5,384 nucleotides of DNA from Nitrososphaerota archaeon (GCA_020053155.1 JAGVNS010000106.1:1-5384); one strand, 5' to 3'; positions 1-5,340 are shown, numbered from the stretch's first letter. Program-made: numbers and translations. The notes: generated by a model from the letters alone, not told the origin.

Positions 1-16
1 CAAGTTTAAATTATCA

Positions 17-50
17 AACACCCAATCAAGTGTTCAAAACCAAACAAAAA
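17..50 (-). terminator. Possible operon terminator (T-rich run with weak hairpin)
   Basis: In the minus direction the last codons and stop of the lipoprotein gene run through TTTTTGTTTGGTTTTGA (complement of 34-50), followed by a small inverted repeat with a 5-base stem and 8-base loop (AACAC 17-21, GTGTT 30-34). Archaeal RNA polymerase often terminates at T-rich runs without a strong hairpin. The hairpin is weak and the run is partly coding, so this is tentative. Confidence 0.25.
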
Positions 51-378
51 GCGGTGGTGACATAAGCGGTGTCACACAACAATTAACTCCAAAAGTTGGT
101 ATGAGAAGTTGCCGACCGCAACCGCTGTCCTTGTCGGCTGAAAAGGAAAACTCGACTGGGATACCGGCTTTTACTTGGATGGTTGATTTATCATAAAAGC
201 CAGTATTTTGGGCGCGCAATGAAACTTTTTGAACGGCAGCATTACTCAAACTAGTGTCAGGCAGCGATGTCTTGTTCGGAACAGTGGATGAATTAGCGTT
301 TCCATTGATACACCCTGCAAGGACAAAAAGCAGTCCTATGGACAAAATTACTAGAACAGTTGTTTTCATTTTTGCCAT
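34..378 (-). CDS. Cupredoxin-like lipoprotein, C-terminally truncated
   Basis: Predicted exported, lipid-anchored protein of 114 residues, last gene of the operon. It starts with a lysine followed by a hydrophobic stretch and a lipobox ending LAGC (Cys at residue 23), then a Ser/Thr/Asn-rich linker (about 24-48). From about residue 50 it resembles the start of small cupredoxin domains: strands, a 'VKAGIPVEFSF' segment, then 'SGCGRQLLIPTFGV', where family members carry a conserved Cys before the 'IP.FGV' strand. Family members normally continue about 35 residues to a second strand pair with a C-x-M-x-M type copper site. Here the similarity stops at residue 98 and the tail (CCVTPLMSPPLFVWF) is unlike the family, so the copper site is incomplete. 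None of the three frames in the remaining bases restores it, pointing to a deletion or frameshift. The start is ambiguous: GGAG at 387-390 suits the ATG at 378, while AAGGAG at 379-384 suits the ATG at 369 (residue 4). The family call is from recall of the motif pattern. Confidence 0.7.
   Translation of the reverse strand: MAKMKTTVLVILSIGLLFVLAGCINGNANSSTVPNKTSLPDTSLSNAAVQKVSLRAQNTGFYDKSTIQVKAGIPVEFSFSADKDSGCGRQLLIPTFGVNCCVTPLMSPPLFVWF
47..75. repeat. Imperfect tandem duplication at the end of the cupredoxin gene
   Basis: AAAAGCGGTGGTGAC (47-61) is followed directly by ATAAGCGGTGTCAC (62-75), two 14-15 base copies sharing the AAGCGGTG core. They lie just downstream, in coding direction, of the point where cupredoxin similarity ends. 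A slippage or repair event here could have produced the aberrant tail. Confidence 0.4.
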
Positions 379-390
379 CTCCTTTACTCC
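379..390 (-). promoter_or_regulatory. Double ribosome binding site before the lipoprotein gene
   Basis: Reading the minus strand, GGAGTAAAGGAG lies across the stop codon of the oxidase gene and directly before the lipoprotein ATG. The distal GGAG is 8 bases from the ATG at 378; the proximal AAGGAG touches that ATG but is 9 bases from the next ATG at 369. Either start leaves the signal peptide intact. The overlap with the upstream stop suggests re-initiation by the same ribosomes. Confidence 0.55.
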
Positions 391-1967
391 ACTACCTTAA
401 TCATACTCATCATTCCCGAACTCAAATGCTCGGCGATGTGGCAATGGATCATCCAGTCCCCCGGATTAGAAAATTCGACTAATAATTCAACTTCCTTTCC
501 CGTGGGTATGAGGACAGTGTCTTTCCAAACCAAATCCTCATTTCTTTTTCCATCCGTTGAAAGGACTAGGAATTTATTTCCATGCAAATGAACAGGGTGC
601 TGCATGGGGTGAGAGCTGGTTTCCAGGTTGGTTATTCGAATCTTCTTTATTTCTCCTTTCTTTACAGTATTATAAAAGTCCATGTTTTCCTTTTTGGATT
701 TAGCATCTCGAATAATCCAAGTAATTTCCTCATTGGTGGTGATGGAATTAATCGCGGCCATGCTGTCCTCCCACTCAATATCTTCATTTTCCATTCCGTT
801 CATGTTTCCATGCATCATGCCCCCGCCGCCCATGGATTGGTTTTGCATCATTTTATCCATGACCGGCCACCGAATGAGTAATTCATAATCAAAATCAACC
901 GGAGCATCAAAGTAAGGTTTTAGTGCCTCCACTTCCATTGCTGTTGTGGTCGTGTTCAACTCTTCAAACGAATTGGGTGGTTTTTCGGGACCTTCTCTCA
1001 CGGTTATTTTTCCTATTTTATATTGGCTGATGGGGGTGTCATTGGTTATCTCAAATTCTCCTTCCGTTTCAAATAATACATCGATAATCACTCTTTCAGA
1101 AGGACCCAGTATGACTGAATCTTGAAAAAATGGTTTTTCGTAATACCCCACATCTCCTCCTATGACTTTCATTTTTGCCCCGGGAATACGAATGTTAAAG
1201 GGTCGCGCGTTCGCTACATTCACCAAATATAATCGCAACACGGTGTTTTTTTGAACAGTGAGCGAATAGTCGGTCTTTCCGTTAGTTAGCATCAGGTTTC
1301 CGTATCTTCCCATGACAGCATAGTTTGTTTCTTTATCGTCGAACAATGCTAAATCGTATCCTTCCATTAGAACATCGTCCAGTGTAACGACTTCCTCTCG
1401 AATTCCATTTTTTGAATCAAACGGGTCTTCGACGAGAATAGTGCCGTACAATCCGCGCTCCTGTTGTGAGTCTTCTCGAACGTGAGGGTGATACCAAAAT
1501 AATCCAGCGTCAGGAAACGACAAAACGTATTCAAATTTTTCTCCTGGCATGACCTCTTTTTGAGTGACGTCGGGAACCCCGTCGTATTTGTTTTGTAGGC
1601 GGAGACCGTGCCAGTGAACAGTGGTGGGTTGGTCTAGGTTATTGGTGAAATCCACGATTAATGTATCGCCTTTTTTGACTTTCAGTAAGGGTCCGGGGGA
1701 CTGTTTATTGTAACCATACCCATAAACTGTTTTTCCATCTATTTTTCGCTCAATAATATCGGCCGAAAGTTCAATGGTTTCATTACTCGCTAAAGATAGT
1801 GATTGAGTGTTCTCAATAGGAGAAAAAGCAGTAGGTTGGAACGCTTTCCCGAAATCGTTTTCTGAAAATGGCTCGTTTGGAGTCAAAAAAAAGTAGACTA
1901 ATCCAACTAATGCAATGCCTGTGACCGCGAGCAAAATATTTCTATTATGAACAATGTCATGTTTCAT
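384..1967 (-). CDS. Three-domain multicopper oxidase with Met-rich insert
   Basis: Predicted envelope multicopper oxidase (CueO/bilirubin-oxidase-like layout), coupling oxidation of a substrate, possibly Cu(I), to reduction of O2 to water. It has 527 residues from the chosen start. An N-terminal hydrophobic segment (about 12-28) is a signal peptide or anchor. All four copper motifs are present: HWHG (His118, His120), WYHPH (His160, His162), HPVHLHG (His457, His460, His462) and HCHIAEHLSSGM (His508, Cys509, His510, His514, Met519). This gives the complete type 1 site (His457, Cys509, His514, axial Met519) and the eight histidines of the type 2/3 trinuclear cluster. A Gly/Met-rich stretch (370-403) precedes domain 3. 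The ATG at 1967 is preferred over one at 2078 because it has GAGGGA 7 bases upstream, gives a proper signal segment and overlaps the upstream gene by only 11 bases. The substrate is not determinable: laccase-like or metal oxidase activity would give the same motifs. Confidence 0.93.
   Translation of the reverse strand: MKHDIVHNRNILLAVTGIALVGLVYFFLTPNEPFSENDFGKAFQPTAFSPIENTQSLSLASNETIELSADIIERKIDGKTVYGYGYNKQSPGPLLKVKKGDTLIVDFTNNLDQPTTVHWHGLRLQNKYDGVPDVTQKEVMPGEKFEYVLSFPDAGLFWYHPHVREDSQQERGLYGTILVEDPFDSKNGIREEVVTLDDVLMEGYDLALFDDKETNYAVMGRYGNLMLTNGKTDYSLTVQKNTVLRLYLVNVANARPFNIRIPGAKMKVIGGDVGYYEKPFFQDSVILGPSERVIIDVLFETEGEFEITNDTPISQYKIGKITVREGPEKPPNSFEELNTTTTAMEVEALKPYFDAPVDFDYELLIRWPVMDKMMQNQSMGGGGMMHGNMNGMENEDIEWEDSMAAINSITTNEEITWIIRDAKSKKENMDFYNTVKKGEIKKIRITNLETSSHPMQHPVHLHGNKFLVLSTDGKRNEDLVWKDTVLIPTGKEVELLVEFSNPGDWMIHCHIAEHLSSGMMSMIKVVE
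759..860 (-). other. Met-rich segment within the multicopper oxidase
   Basis: Codes for residues 370-403 of the oxidase, with nine methionines and one histidine among glycine and asparagine, followed by acidic residues. It lies between domains 2 and 3, roughly where CueO carries its Met-rich helix that binds Cu(I) over the type 1 site. Such a segment suggests a cuprous oxidase rather than a broad phenol laccase; that function is inferred from position and composition. Confidence 0.6.
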
Positions 1968-2457
1968 GTGTGATTCCCTCTTTTCCAACGGAGGATTGTT
2001 TCGTTTCGTTTGGAACACAATTCCTACACGTATTTTTTGATTGAAAACGAGTATATGAGAGTATTCCCAAAACACCAATTGAAAACATGCCTAAGAAGGG
2101 ACGGAGCGGCTCAATAATGGTTAGCATGAAACCGGCTCCTAACAATCCGACCAATAAAACGTTGCAGAGTGGACATGCAATCGCTAATACTCCCGTCACA
2201 GCACCGGCGCCAGTTACCGCCTCGTCAAACTTACCTTGTTTCTTGGGTGAAAAAGTAAGGAGATACGCGAGGAGAAAAGATACAAAAAAAAGCACAGCGT
2301 ATTCGAGCAGTCCCACGCCAATCATTCGCTTAAACGAAATAAACGGAACGGAAATGAGTGCCGTGGGAACTCCAAATAGGAGAAACGCCCCAATCCAAAC
2401 AATAAGAAAAGACAGCAAAGACTCTGCTCTCTCGCTAAAAAGGAAATATAATTTCAC
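1957..2457 (-). CDS. Four-helix membrane protein with intramembrane CPLC motif
   Basis: A 166-residue integral membrane protein of no family I can name. Predicted helices lie at about 13-36, 48-69, 86-110 and 118-137. The third contains CPLC (Cys95, Cys98) in its middle, preceded by a GAG turn (83-85). The hydrophilic C-terminal tail (138-166) has a second pair, CRNC (Cys144, Cys147), probably cytoplasmic by charge. The arrangement mirrors the 150-residue protein at 3076-3528 (two helices, basic loop, GAG, helix with CPxC, last helix), so the two look like distant paralogues. A GTG start at 2457 is chosen: it overlaps the upstream stop as GTGA and has GGAGGGG 5 bases before it. The open frame extends to 2589 but would there duplicate coding of the upstream gene and add a hydrophilic, non-membrane leader. 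Intramembrane CPxC fits thiol-disulfide electron transfer or Cu(I) handling; neither is proven. Confidence 0.8.
   Translation of the reverse strand: MKLYFLFSERAESLLSFLIVWIGAFLLFGVPTALISVPFISFKRMIGVGLLEYAVLFFVSFLLAYLLTFSPKKQGKFDEAVTGAGAVTGVLAIACPLCNVLLVGLLGAGFMLTIIEPLRPFLGMFSIGVLGILSYTRFQSKNTCRNCVPNETKQSSVGKEGITHET
1975..1980 (-). promoter_or_regulatory. Ribosome binding site fixing the oxidase start
   Basis: GAGGGA on the minus strand, 7 bases before the ATG at 1967. It lies inside the end of the upstream gene and supports this start over the longer frame that would begin at 2078. Confidence 0.65.
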
Positions 2458-3083
2458 GCTGGCCCCTCCGCGGATTCGAGCCGTATCGTATAGGTTTCCC
2501 CGTCTCGAATAACACGATTTTCGAACTCTGTATTTTCGTTTCCATTGACTAAAAATACCATTTGGGTTATTTTTTCTCCATTGGGACAATTATCACCTAT
2601 TTTTTTACCATTGAATTCGTTCGCGTTGAAAGCAGTTCCCAATCGTTGGACAAATTTTCCTAATGTGATTTGCTCCGGTGTTGCGGCCGCTCCTTCAACA
2701 TGAATGAGCCCATCCTCATGCGTATGCAGTAAATGATCCACGATGGGGGCATTAGGCATCAAATAGGGTTCGCCGCAGACACTCGCATCTAGGTTCGCGT
2801 GCCAATGAACATTACCAGTAGGAAACTGCATTCCTTCAATGTTGAGTGAAGTTTTAAGCGTATTCGATTGGAGAACCCCGCTAGCAAGCACGGCTACTCC
2901 AATGCTCAGCACCAAAACGACAATAATGGGAATTTTCCATTTGGTAAAAACGGGGTTGTAATCTTTTTCAACGGGCTTTGTTTCGGGGTGCTTGACCTTT
3001 CGATGCATAGAGAGCGCGTCCGCGGTTGAAAACGATTTTTGACACTTTTCGCAGCGGCTTTCTCCATTGTTCATTTCACTCAT
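2454..3083 (-). CDS. C2H2 zinc finger / transmembrane / His-rich ectodomain protein
   Basis: A 209-residue single-pass protein with three parts. Residues 11-32 form a classical C2H2 finger (Cys11, Cys14, His27, His32: C-x2-C-x12-H-x4-H), followed by basic residues. Residues 51-71 are a transmembrane helix, which by the positive-inside rule places the finger in the cytoplasm. The external part (about 80-209) contains HWHANL (His93, His95) and DHLLHTHEDGLIHVEG (His117, His120, His122, His128, with Glu123, Asp124, Glu130). It ends in a segment reading VFLVNGN then VIRDGETYTIRL. I recall the HWHA plus HTH-D-G-IH-E pattern in uncharacterised archaeal and bacterial extracytoplasmic proteins; the clustered histidines suggest metal binding. 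Cys103 and Cys166 could form a disulfide, a possible client of the DsbA-like neighbour. The start at 3083 overlaps the upstream gene by 8 bases with a weak GGGGG site; ATG at 3074 is an alternative. The finger may bind DNA, RNA or protein; the sequence cannot say. Confidence 0.85.
   Translation of the reverse strand: MSEMNNGESRCEKCQKSFSTADALSMHRKVKHPETKPVEKDYNPVFTKWKIPIIVVLVLSIGVAVLASGVLQSNTLKTSLNIEGMQFPTGNVHWHANLDASVCGEPYLMPNAPIVDHLLHTHEDGLIHVEGAAATPEQITLGKFVQRLGTAFNANEFNGKKIGDNCPNGEKITQMVFLVNGNENTEFENRVIRDGETYTIRLESAEGPA
2463..2469 (-). promoter_or_regulatory. Ribosome binding site for a GTG start
   Basis: GGAGGGG on the minus strand, 5 bases before the GTG at 2457, within the last codons of the upstream gene. 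It decides the start of the CPLC membrane protein, which has no well-placed ATG. Confidence 0.65.
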
Positions 3084-3528
3084 TTTTGAACGCCCCCAAA
3101 TAGTTTAATGTAAAAAGTAATAATCCAATCCCCAAAAGGTTGAATATCCACCCATAGTCTGCCAAGAATGATATCGCACTGAATGGCAAGAATAATGTTC
3201 CGATGGAAGCGCACGCGGGACACTGCGCCACTAAGAAGATTCCAAACGTTCCCACTCCTGTTGTTCCAGCTCCACTTATTTTTTTGGTGGCACTACATGT
3301 TTTGGGTCTTTTCCACAAATAGTATTGGTAAGCGAATGTTATTCCAAATAACGCCGAAAACACCAGTACGATTCCCAGGTTGAGGGGGGGAATAGTGGCC
3401 AACCATACATCCAAGTTTTCAACGATACCCAATAGTTGGGCGTACACGTAAATGACAAGCATGAGTGCGGCGGAAAGAAGGGCTACTCCTTGTGAGGAGG
3501 GTATTTGGAGTACGTGGAGTAGCCGCAT
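3076..3528 (-). CDS. Four-helix membrane protein with intramembrane CPAC motif
   Basis: A 150-residue integral membrane protein not assigned to a named family. Predicted helices lie at about 14-36, 49-71, 92-117 and 127-145. The loop after helix 2 is basic (KRPKTCSATKK) and so probably cytoplasmic, and a GAG turn (86-88) precedes helix 3, which carries CPAC (Cys103, Cys106) and then a Pro-containing stretch. The third cysteine (Cys78) is in the basic loop. It shares layout with the CPLC protein two genes downstream. Translation probably begins at the ATG at 3528, with GGTGA 4 bases before it; the gene follows the DsbA-like gene after 21 bases. Since no DsbB or VKOR is visible, a role as membrane partner of the DsbA-like protein is a reasonable inference; copper transport through a Cys-lined helix is the alternative. 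Confidence 0.82.
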   Translation of the reverse strand: MRLLHVLQIPSSQGVALLSAALMLVIYVYAQLLGIVENLDVWLATIPPLNLGIVLVFSALFGITFAYQYYLWKRPKTCSATKKISGAGTTGVGTFGIFLVAQCPACASIGTLFLPFSAISFLADYGWIFNLLGIGLLLFTLNYLGAFKNE

Positions 3529-3549
3529 CTTTTCACCAAAAGAATTTTT

Positions 3550-4362
3550 TTATTGGAGGGAATCAATGGCCTGCTGGAATACCGTGTATGGTTGCGCGCC
3601 CACAATTAATTGTCCAGTTCCATCGGCTTTCCCCAGGAAAAAGCCCGGTGTTCCTGTTATTCCCACACTTCCGCCTTCACTAAAGTTGGCTTGAATCTCA
3701 TTGGAATACTTATTATCGTCCACACACGAGTCGAATGTTGCAGAGTTGAGACCGATTTCAACGCCCCACTTTTTGATGTCAGTCGTCGTGTAATCTTGGA
3801 TGGTTCCTTGTCCTTTCTTGTCTTGTTCTAAAAATATTTTGTCGTGCATTTCCCAGTATTTTCCTTGGTCGTTCGCGCAGCGTGCCGCGTTTGCATAGGG
3901 GATGGCCATCGGGTGAAAACTGAGCGGAAAATCTTTGTATACCAGTAAAACTTTTCCGGTGTCAATGTAATCCTTTTGCAGGTTTCCTTTCACATCATTA
4001 AACCATTTTCGGCAAAAAGGACACTGGTAATCCGAATATTCCACGAGAACGATAGGAGCATCCGATTTTCCAAGAGTAGCAGCTGCATTTTTGACTAACT
4101 CACTCATTTGCGCGGTGGGTGCTGCTGCTGGAGGCGGTGTTAAATTTCCTGTTGGTGCGGTTGGAAGATTGTTTCCAGCGAGGCTTCCGCCTTGAATGGT
4201 TAATCCGCTCAATCCATTTTCTAGTGCACTTGCTGCACTAATCATCGAATACCCAACAATTACGGCAGCTAAAAGAATGCTCACTGAGAGAATTATTTCA
4301 GGCGATAGAGCACTCCCTTTTGCAGAGTGATGTGTTGGCACTAGTCCTTCATGTTCATTCAT
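3550..4362 (-). CDS. Membrane-anchored DsbA-like thiol-disulfide oxidoreductase
   Basis: Predicted extracytoplasmic thioredoxin-fold protein of the DsbA/DSBA-like (Thioredoxin_4) type, 270 residues, which would oxidise or isomerise cysteines of exported proteins. An N-terminal hydrophobic helix (about 22-45) anchors it, followed by a flexible Gly/Pro/Ala linker (about 48-85). The thioredoxin fold begins near residue 88 with VLVEYSDYQCPFC; the active-site pair is Cys114/Cys117. KDFPLSFHPMAIPYANAARC begins the helical insertion, and GITGTPGFF carries the cis-proline loop (Thr238-Pro239). Cys162 and Cys213 in the helical insertion may form a second, structural disulfide. The start overlaps the upstream stop as ATGA and has GGAGGGA 8 bases before it. 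CPFC resembles the BdbD/archaeal DsbA group. Likely clients are the Cys-containing neighbours; reductase rather than oxidase activity cannot be excluded from sequence. Confidence 0.93.
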   Translation of the reverse strand: MNEHEGLVPTHHSAKGSALSPEIILSVSILLAAVIVGYSMISAASALENGLSGLTIQGGSLAGNNLPTAPTGNLTPPPAAAPTAQMSELVKNAAATLGKSDAPIVLVEYSDYQCPFCRKWFNDVKGNLQKDYIDTGKVLLVYKDFPLSFHPMAIPYANAARCANDQGKYWEMHDKIFLEQDKKGQGTIQDYTTTDIKKWGVEIGLNSATFDSCVDDNKYSNEIQANFSEGGSVGITGTPGFFLGKADGTGQLIVGAQPYTVFQQAIDSLQ

Positions 4363-4643
4363 TTAGTATCTCCCTCCATGGGTTGACAAGTTAATGCGCA
4401 TTTCACATTGTTGGGTCCGACTTTGTTTTCGGAAAAATCGATGATCATTCCGCTGGGAGTAAACATTTCAGCGGTGGGTTTATACGCTAAGAATACCGTG
4501 CTTGAGTTTTCGTTATCGAGCGACACCATTATTTTAGTTATTGAATCGTCTGTTGGGGTGGAAACGAGGCTTAATCCGAGAGCCATTGTAGCGAGGATGA
4601 TTACGCCTAATATTCCAATAGGGAGATAGTTTTCGGGTTCCAT
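4359..4643 (-). CDS. Small membrane-anchored protein with C-x3-C-x2-M tail
   Basis: First gene of the operon, 94 residues, family not recognised. It has an N-terminal transmembrane segment (about 7-27), a short extracytoplasmic domain rich in Ser/Thr/Asp with alternating hydrophobic residues (about 33-72), and a tail with KCALTCQPM (Cys82, Cys86, Met89). The Cys-x3-Cys followed by Met recalls copper-thiolate sites such as CuA, but the domain is too short for a CuA cupredoxin and the CuA histidine is missing. No Shine-Dalgarno sequence is visible before the ATG at 4643. With the TATA element about 30 bases before the inferred start of transcription, the leader would be roughly 8 bases, that is, almost leaderless. 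The stop overlaps the DsbA-like gene start by 4 bases, so the two products are probably made together; the cysteine pair could be a substrate of it. Confidence 0.72.
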   Translation of the reverse strand: MEPENYLPIGILGVIILATMALGLSLVSTPTDDSITKIMVSLDNENSSTVFLAYKPTAEMFTPSGMIIDFSENKVGPNNVKCALTCQPMEGDTK

Positions 4644-4651
4644 ACAAAATC

Positions 4652-4672
4652 TAATGTAACCTTAATGTATCC
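4652..4672. repeat. 11-base-phased direct repeat, candidate operator
   Basis: TAATGTAACC (4652-4661) and TAATGTATCC (4663-4672) match at 9 of 10 positions, with starts 11 bases apart, one helical turn. The pair lies between the shared TATA element and the start of the minus-strand operon, around its inferred transcription start, and immediately upstream of the TATA box as read on the plus strand. This is a suitable place for the divergently encoded winged-helix protein to block or modulate transcription. That it is the operator is inference. Confidence 0.45.
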
Positions 4673-4682
4673 ATATATTTAA
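4673..4682. promoter_or_regulatory. Shared divergent TATA element
   Basis: ATATATTTAA on the plus strand reads TTAAATATAT on the minus strand, so each strand offers a TATA-like box. On the plus strand it lies about 36-44 bases before the ATG at 4718, predicting transcription start near 4702-4705 and a short leader carrying the ribosome binding site. On the minus strand it lies about 30-39 bases before the ATG at 4643, predicting a leader of about 8 bases. It is the only AT-rich box in the 74-base divergent region. The upstream BRE is not clear on either side. Confidence 0.55.
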
Positions 4683-4704
4683 CTCTTACGGTTGCTTGAT
4701 AAAT

Positions 4705-4712
4705 GAGGTGAT
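4705..4712 (+). promoter_or_regulatory. Strong archaeal-type ribosome binding site
   Basis: GAGGTGAT matches eight consecutive bases of the sequence complementary to the usual 16S rRNA 3' end, and ends 5 bases before the ATG at 4718. It fixes that start. It contrasts with the opposite operon, whose first gene has no such site. Confidence 0.75.
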
Positions 4713-4717
4713 TTTCG

Positions 4718-5014
4718 ATGGCGTTGCCGATATTGTTTTGGATAACCACATTATTCTTTGTCGTGGCGTTTTATCTCTCGTATAAACTTTCGAGGGAAGT
4801 GAAGGGAGAGCACTACTGGATTTTCTTTTCGGTGGCCATCATCGGATTTGCCACTACCCATTTTTCAACCGTTCCAAACCTGTTTGGACTGGATGCTGAC
4901 GCGCTGGACACGCTGCATGAATTGGGGGAAATCATTGGGGCCTTTGCCTTGGCTTATGCGAGCTATGGACTATATGCTTCCCTTAAGCACATTCGGAAAC
5001 GATTGGCAGGATAA
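4718..5014 (+). CDS. Small three-helix membrane protein of unknown function
   Basis: A 98-residue protein with predicted helices at about 4-21, 33-51 and 68-88, and a basic C-terminus (HIRKRLAG) that is probably cytoplasmic. I do not recognise a named family. Polar residues that stand out in or near the helices are His48 (TTHFS, end of helix 2) and a cluster His67-Glu68-x2-Glu71 (LHELGEII, start of helix 3), which lie on the same side of the membrane and could bind a metal ion or a cofactor. It has a strong ribosome binding site and is followed after 8 bases by the winged-helix regulator gene, with which it is probably co-transcribed. The pairing suggests a membrane component linked to regulation, for example a sensor or a target, but no direct sequence evidence shows this. 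Confidence 0.78.
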   Translation: MALPILFWITTLFFVVAFYLSYKLSREVKGEHYWIFFSVAIIGFATTHFSTVPNLFGLDADALDTLHELGEIIGAFALAYASYGLYASLKHIRKRLAG

Positions 5015-5022
5015 GATTTCTA

Positions 5023-5289
5023 ATGAAGTCCATTCTTTTCTACTGGGGAAAAGGAGCCGATACCCGCGTCGCGATTATCAAAGCCATCAGCACGTGCAAC
5101 GAGAAAAATGAACCCTGTTTTCTTAACCAAATCGCACAAACGATTGACCTATCCCATGTCGCCATCATGAAACATTTATCTCTATTAGTTGAAGAAGGGT
5201 ATGTGCGTGAACTTAATCCTCAAGGAAAACCCATCTATATCGAACTGACTGAAAATGGGAAAAAAATTCTGCGGGAATTCACGAAATGA
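5023..5289 (+). CDS. Winged-helix ArsR/MarR-like transcriptional regulator
   Basis: An 88-residue DNA-binding protein. Helix 1 is at about 12-24 (ADTRVAIIKAI); a helix-turn-helix is formed by FLNQIAQTIDLS (33-44) and the recognition helix HVAIMKHLSLLVEEGYV (45-61); the wing is ELNPQGKPIYIELTENG (63-79), followed by a short C-terminal helix. This is the usual order for ArsR and related winged helices. The ArsR metal-box signature ELCVCDL is absent, but Cys25 and Cys32 flank the loop before helix 2 and could sense metal or redox state. The start is weakly supported by a distant AGGAT and depends on coupling to the upstream gene 8 bases before it. By position it is the likely regulator of the divergent copper/thiol operon and of its own unit. 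Sequence supports the fold well; the ligand and targets are inferred. Confidence 0.85.
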   Translation: MKSILFYWGKGADTRVAIIKAISTCNEKNEPCFLNQIAQTIDLSHVAIMKHLSLLVEEGYVRELNPQGKPIYIELTENGKKILREFTK

Positions 5290-5340
5290 GCGTTATTTCC
5301 GTTGACACAGGCTTCCAACGGGCATTCATGTTTTTAAAGG

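Noticed and set aside
582..888. Plus-strand open frames of 68-99 codons opposite the oxidase gene.
   Set aside because: They are antisense to the Met-rich and domain 3 region of a gene with clear motifs; their His/Met/Pro content is the mirror of that sequence.
1968..2078. Longer N-terminus for the multicopper oxidase (37 extra residues).
   Set aside because: It lies inside the coding end of the CPLC membrane protein, would place a hydrophilic stretch before the signal segment, and the ATG at 1967 has a good ribosome binding site.
2087..2512. Plus-strand 141-codon open frame opposite the CPLC membrane protein.
   Set aside because: It is the antisense of hydrophobic codons, giving a Ser/Pro/Arg-rich product with no motif or good ribosome binding site, and would lie against a tightly packed operon.
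2458..2589. Longer N-terminus for the CPLC membrane protein (44 extra residues).
   Set aside because: It overlaps the end of the His-rich protein gene, is very basic and unlike a membrane protein start; the GTG at 2457 has GGAGGGG and a GTGA overlap.
4359..4643. CuA-type copper domain in the 94-residue protein.
   Set aside because: The Cys-x3-Cys then Met spacing is suggestive, but the CuA histidines are absent and the domain is too short for a cupredoxin fold.
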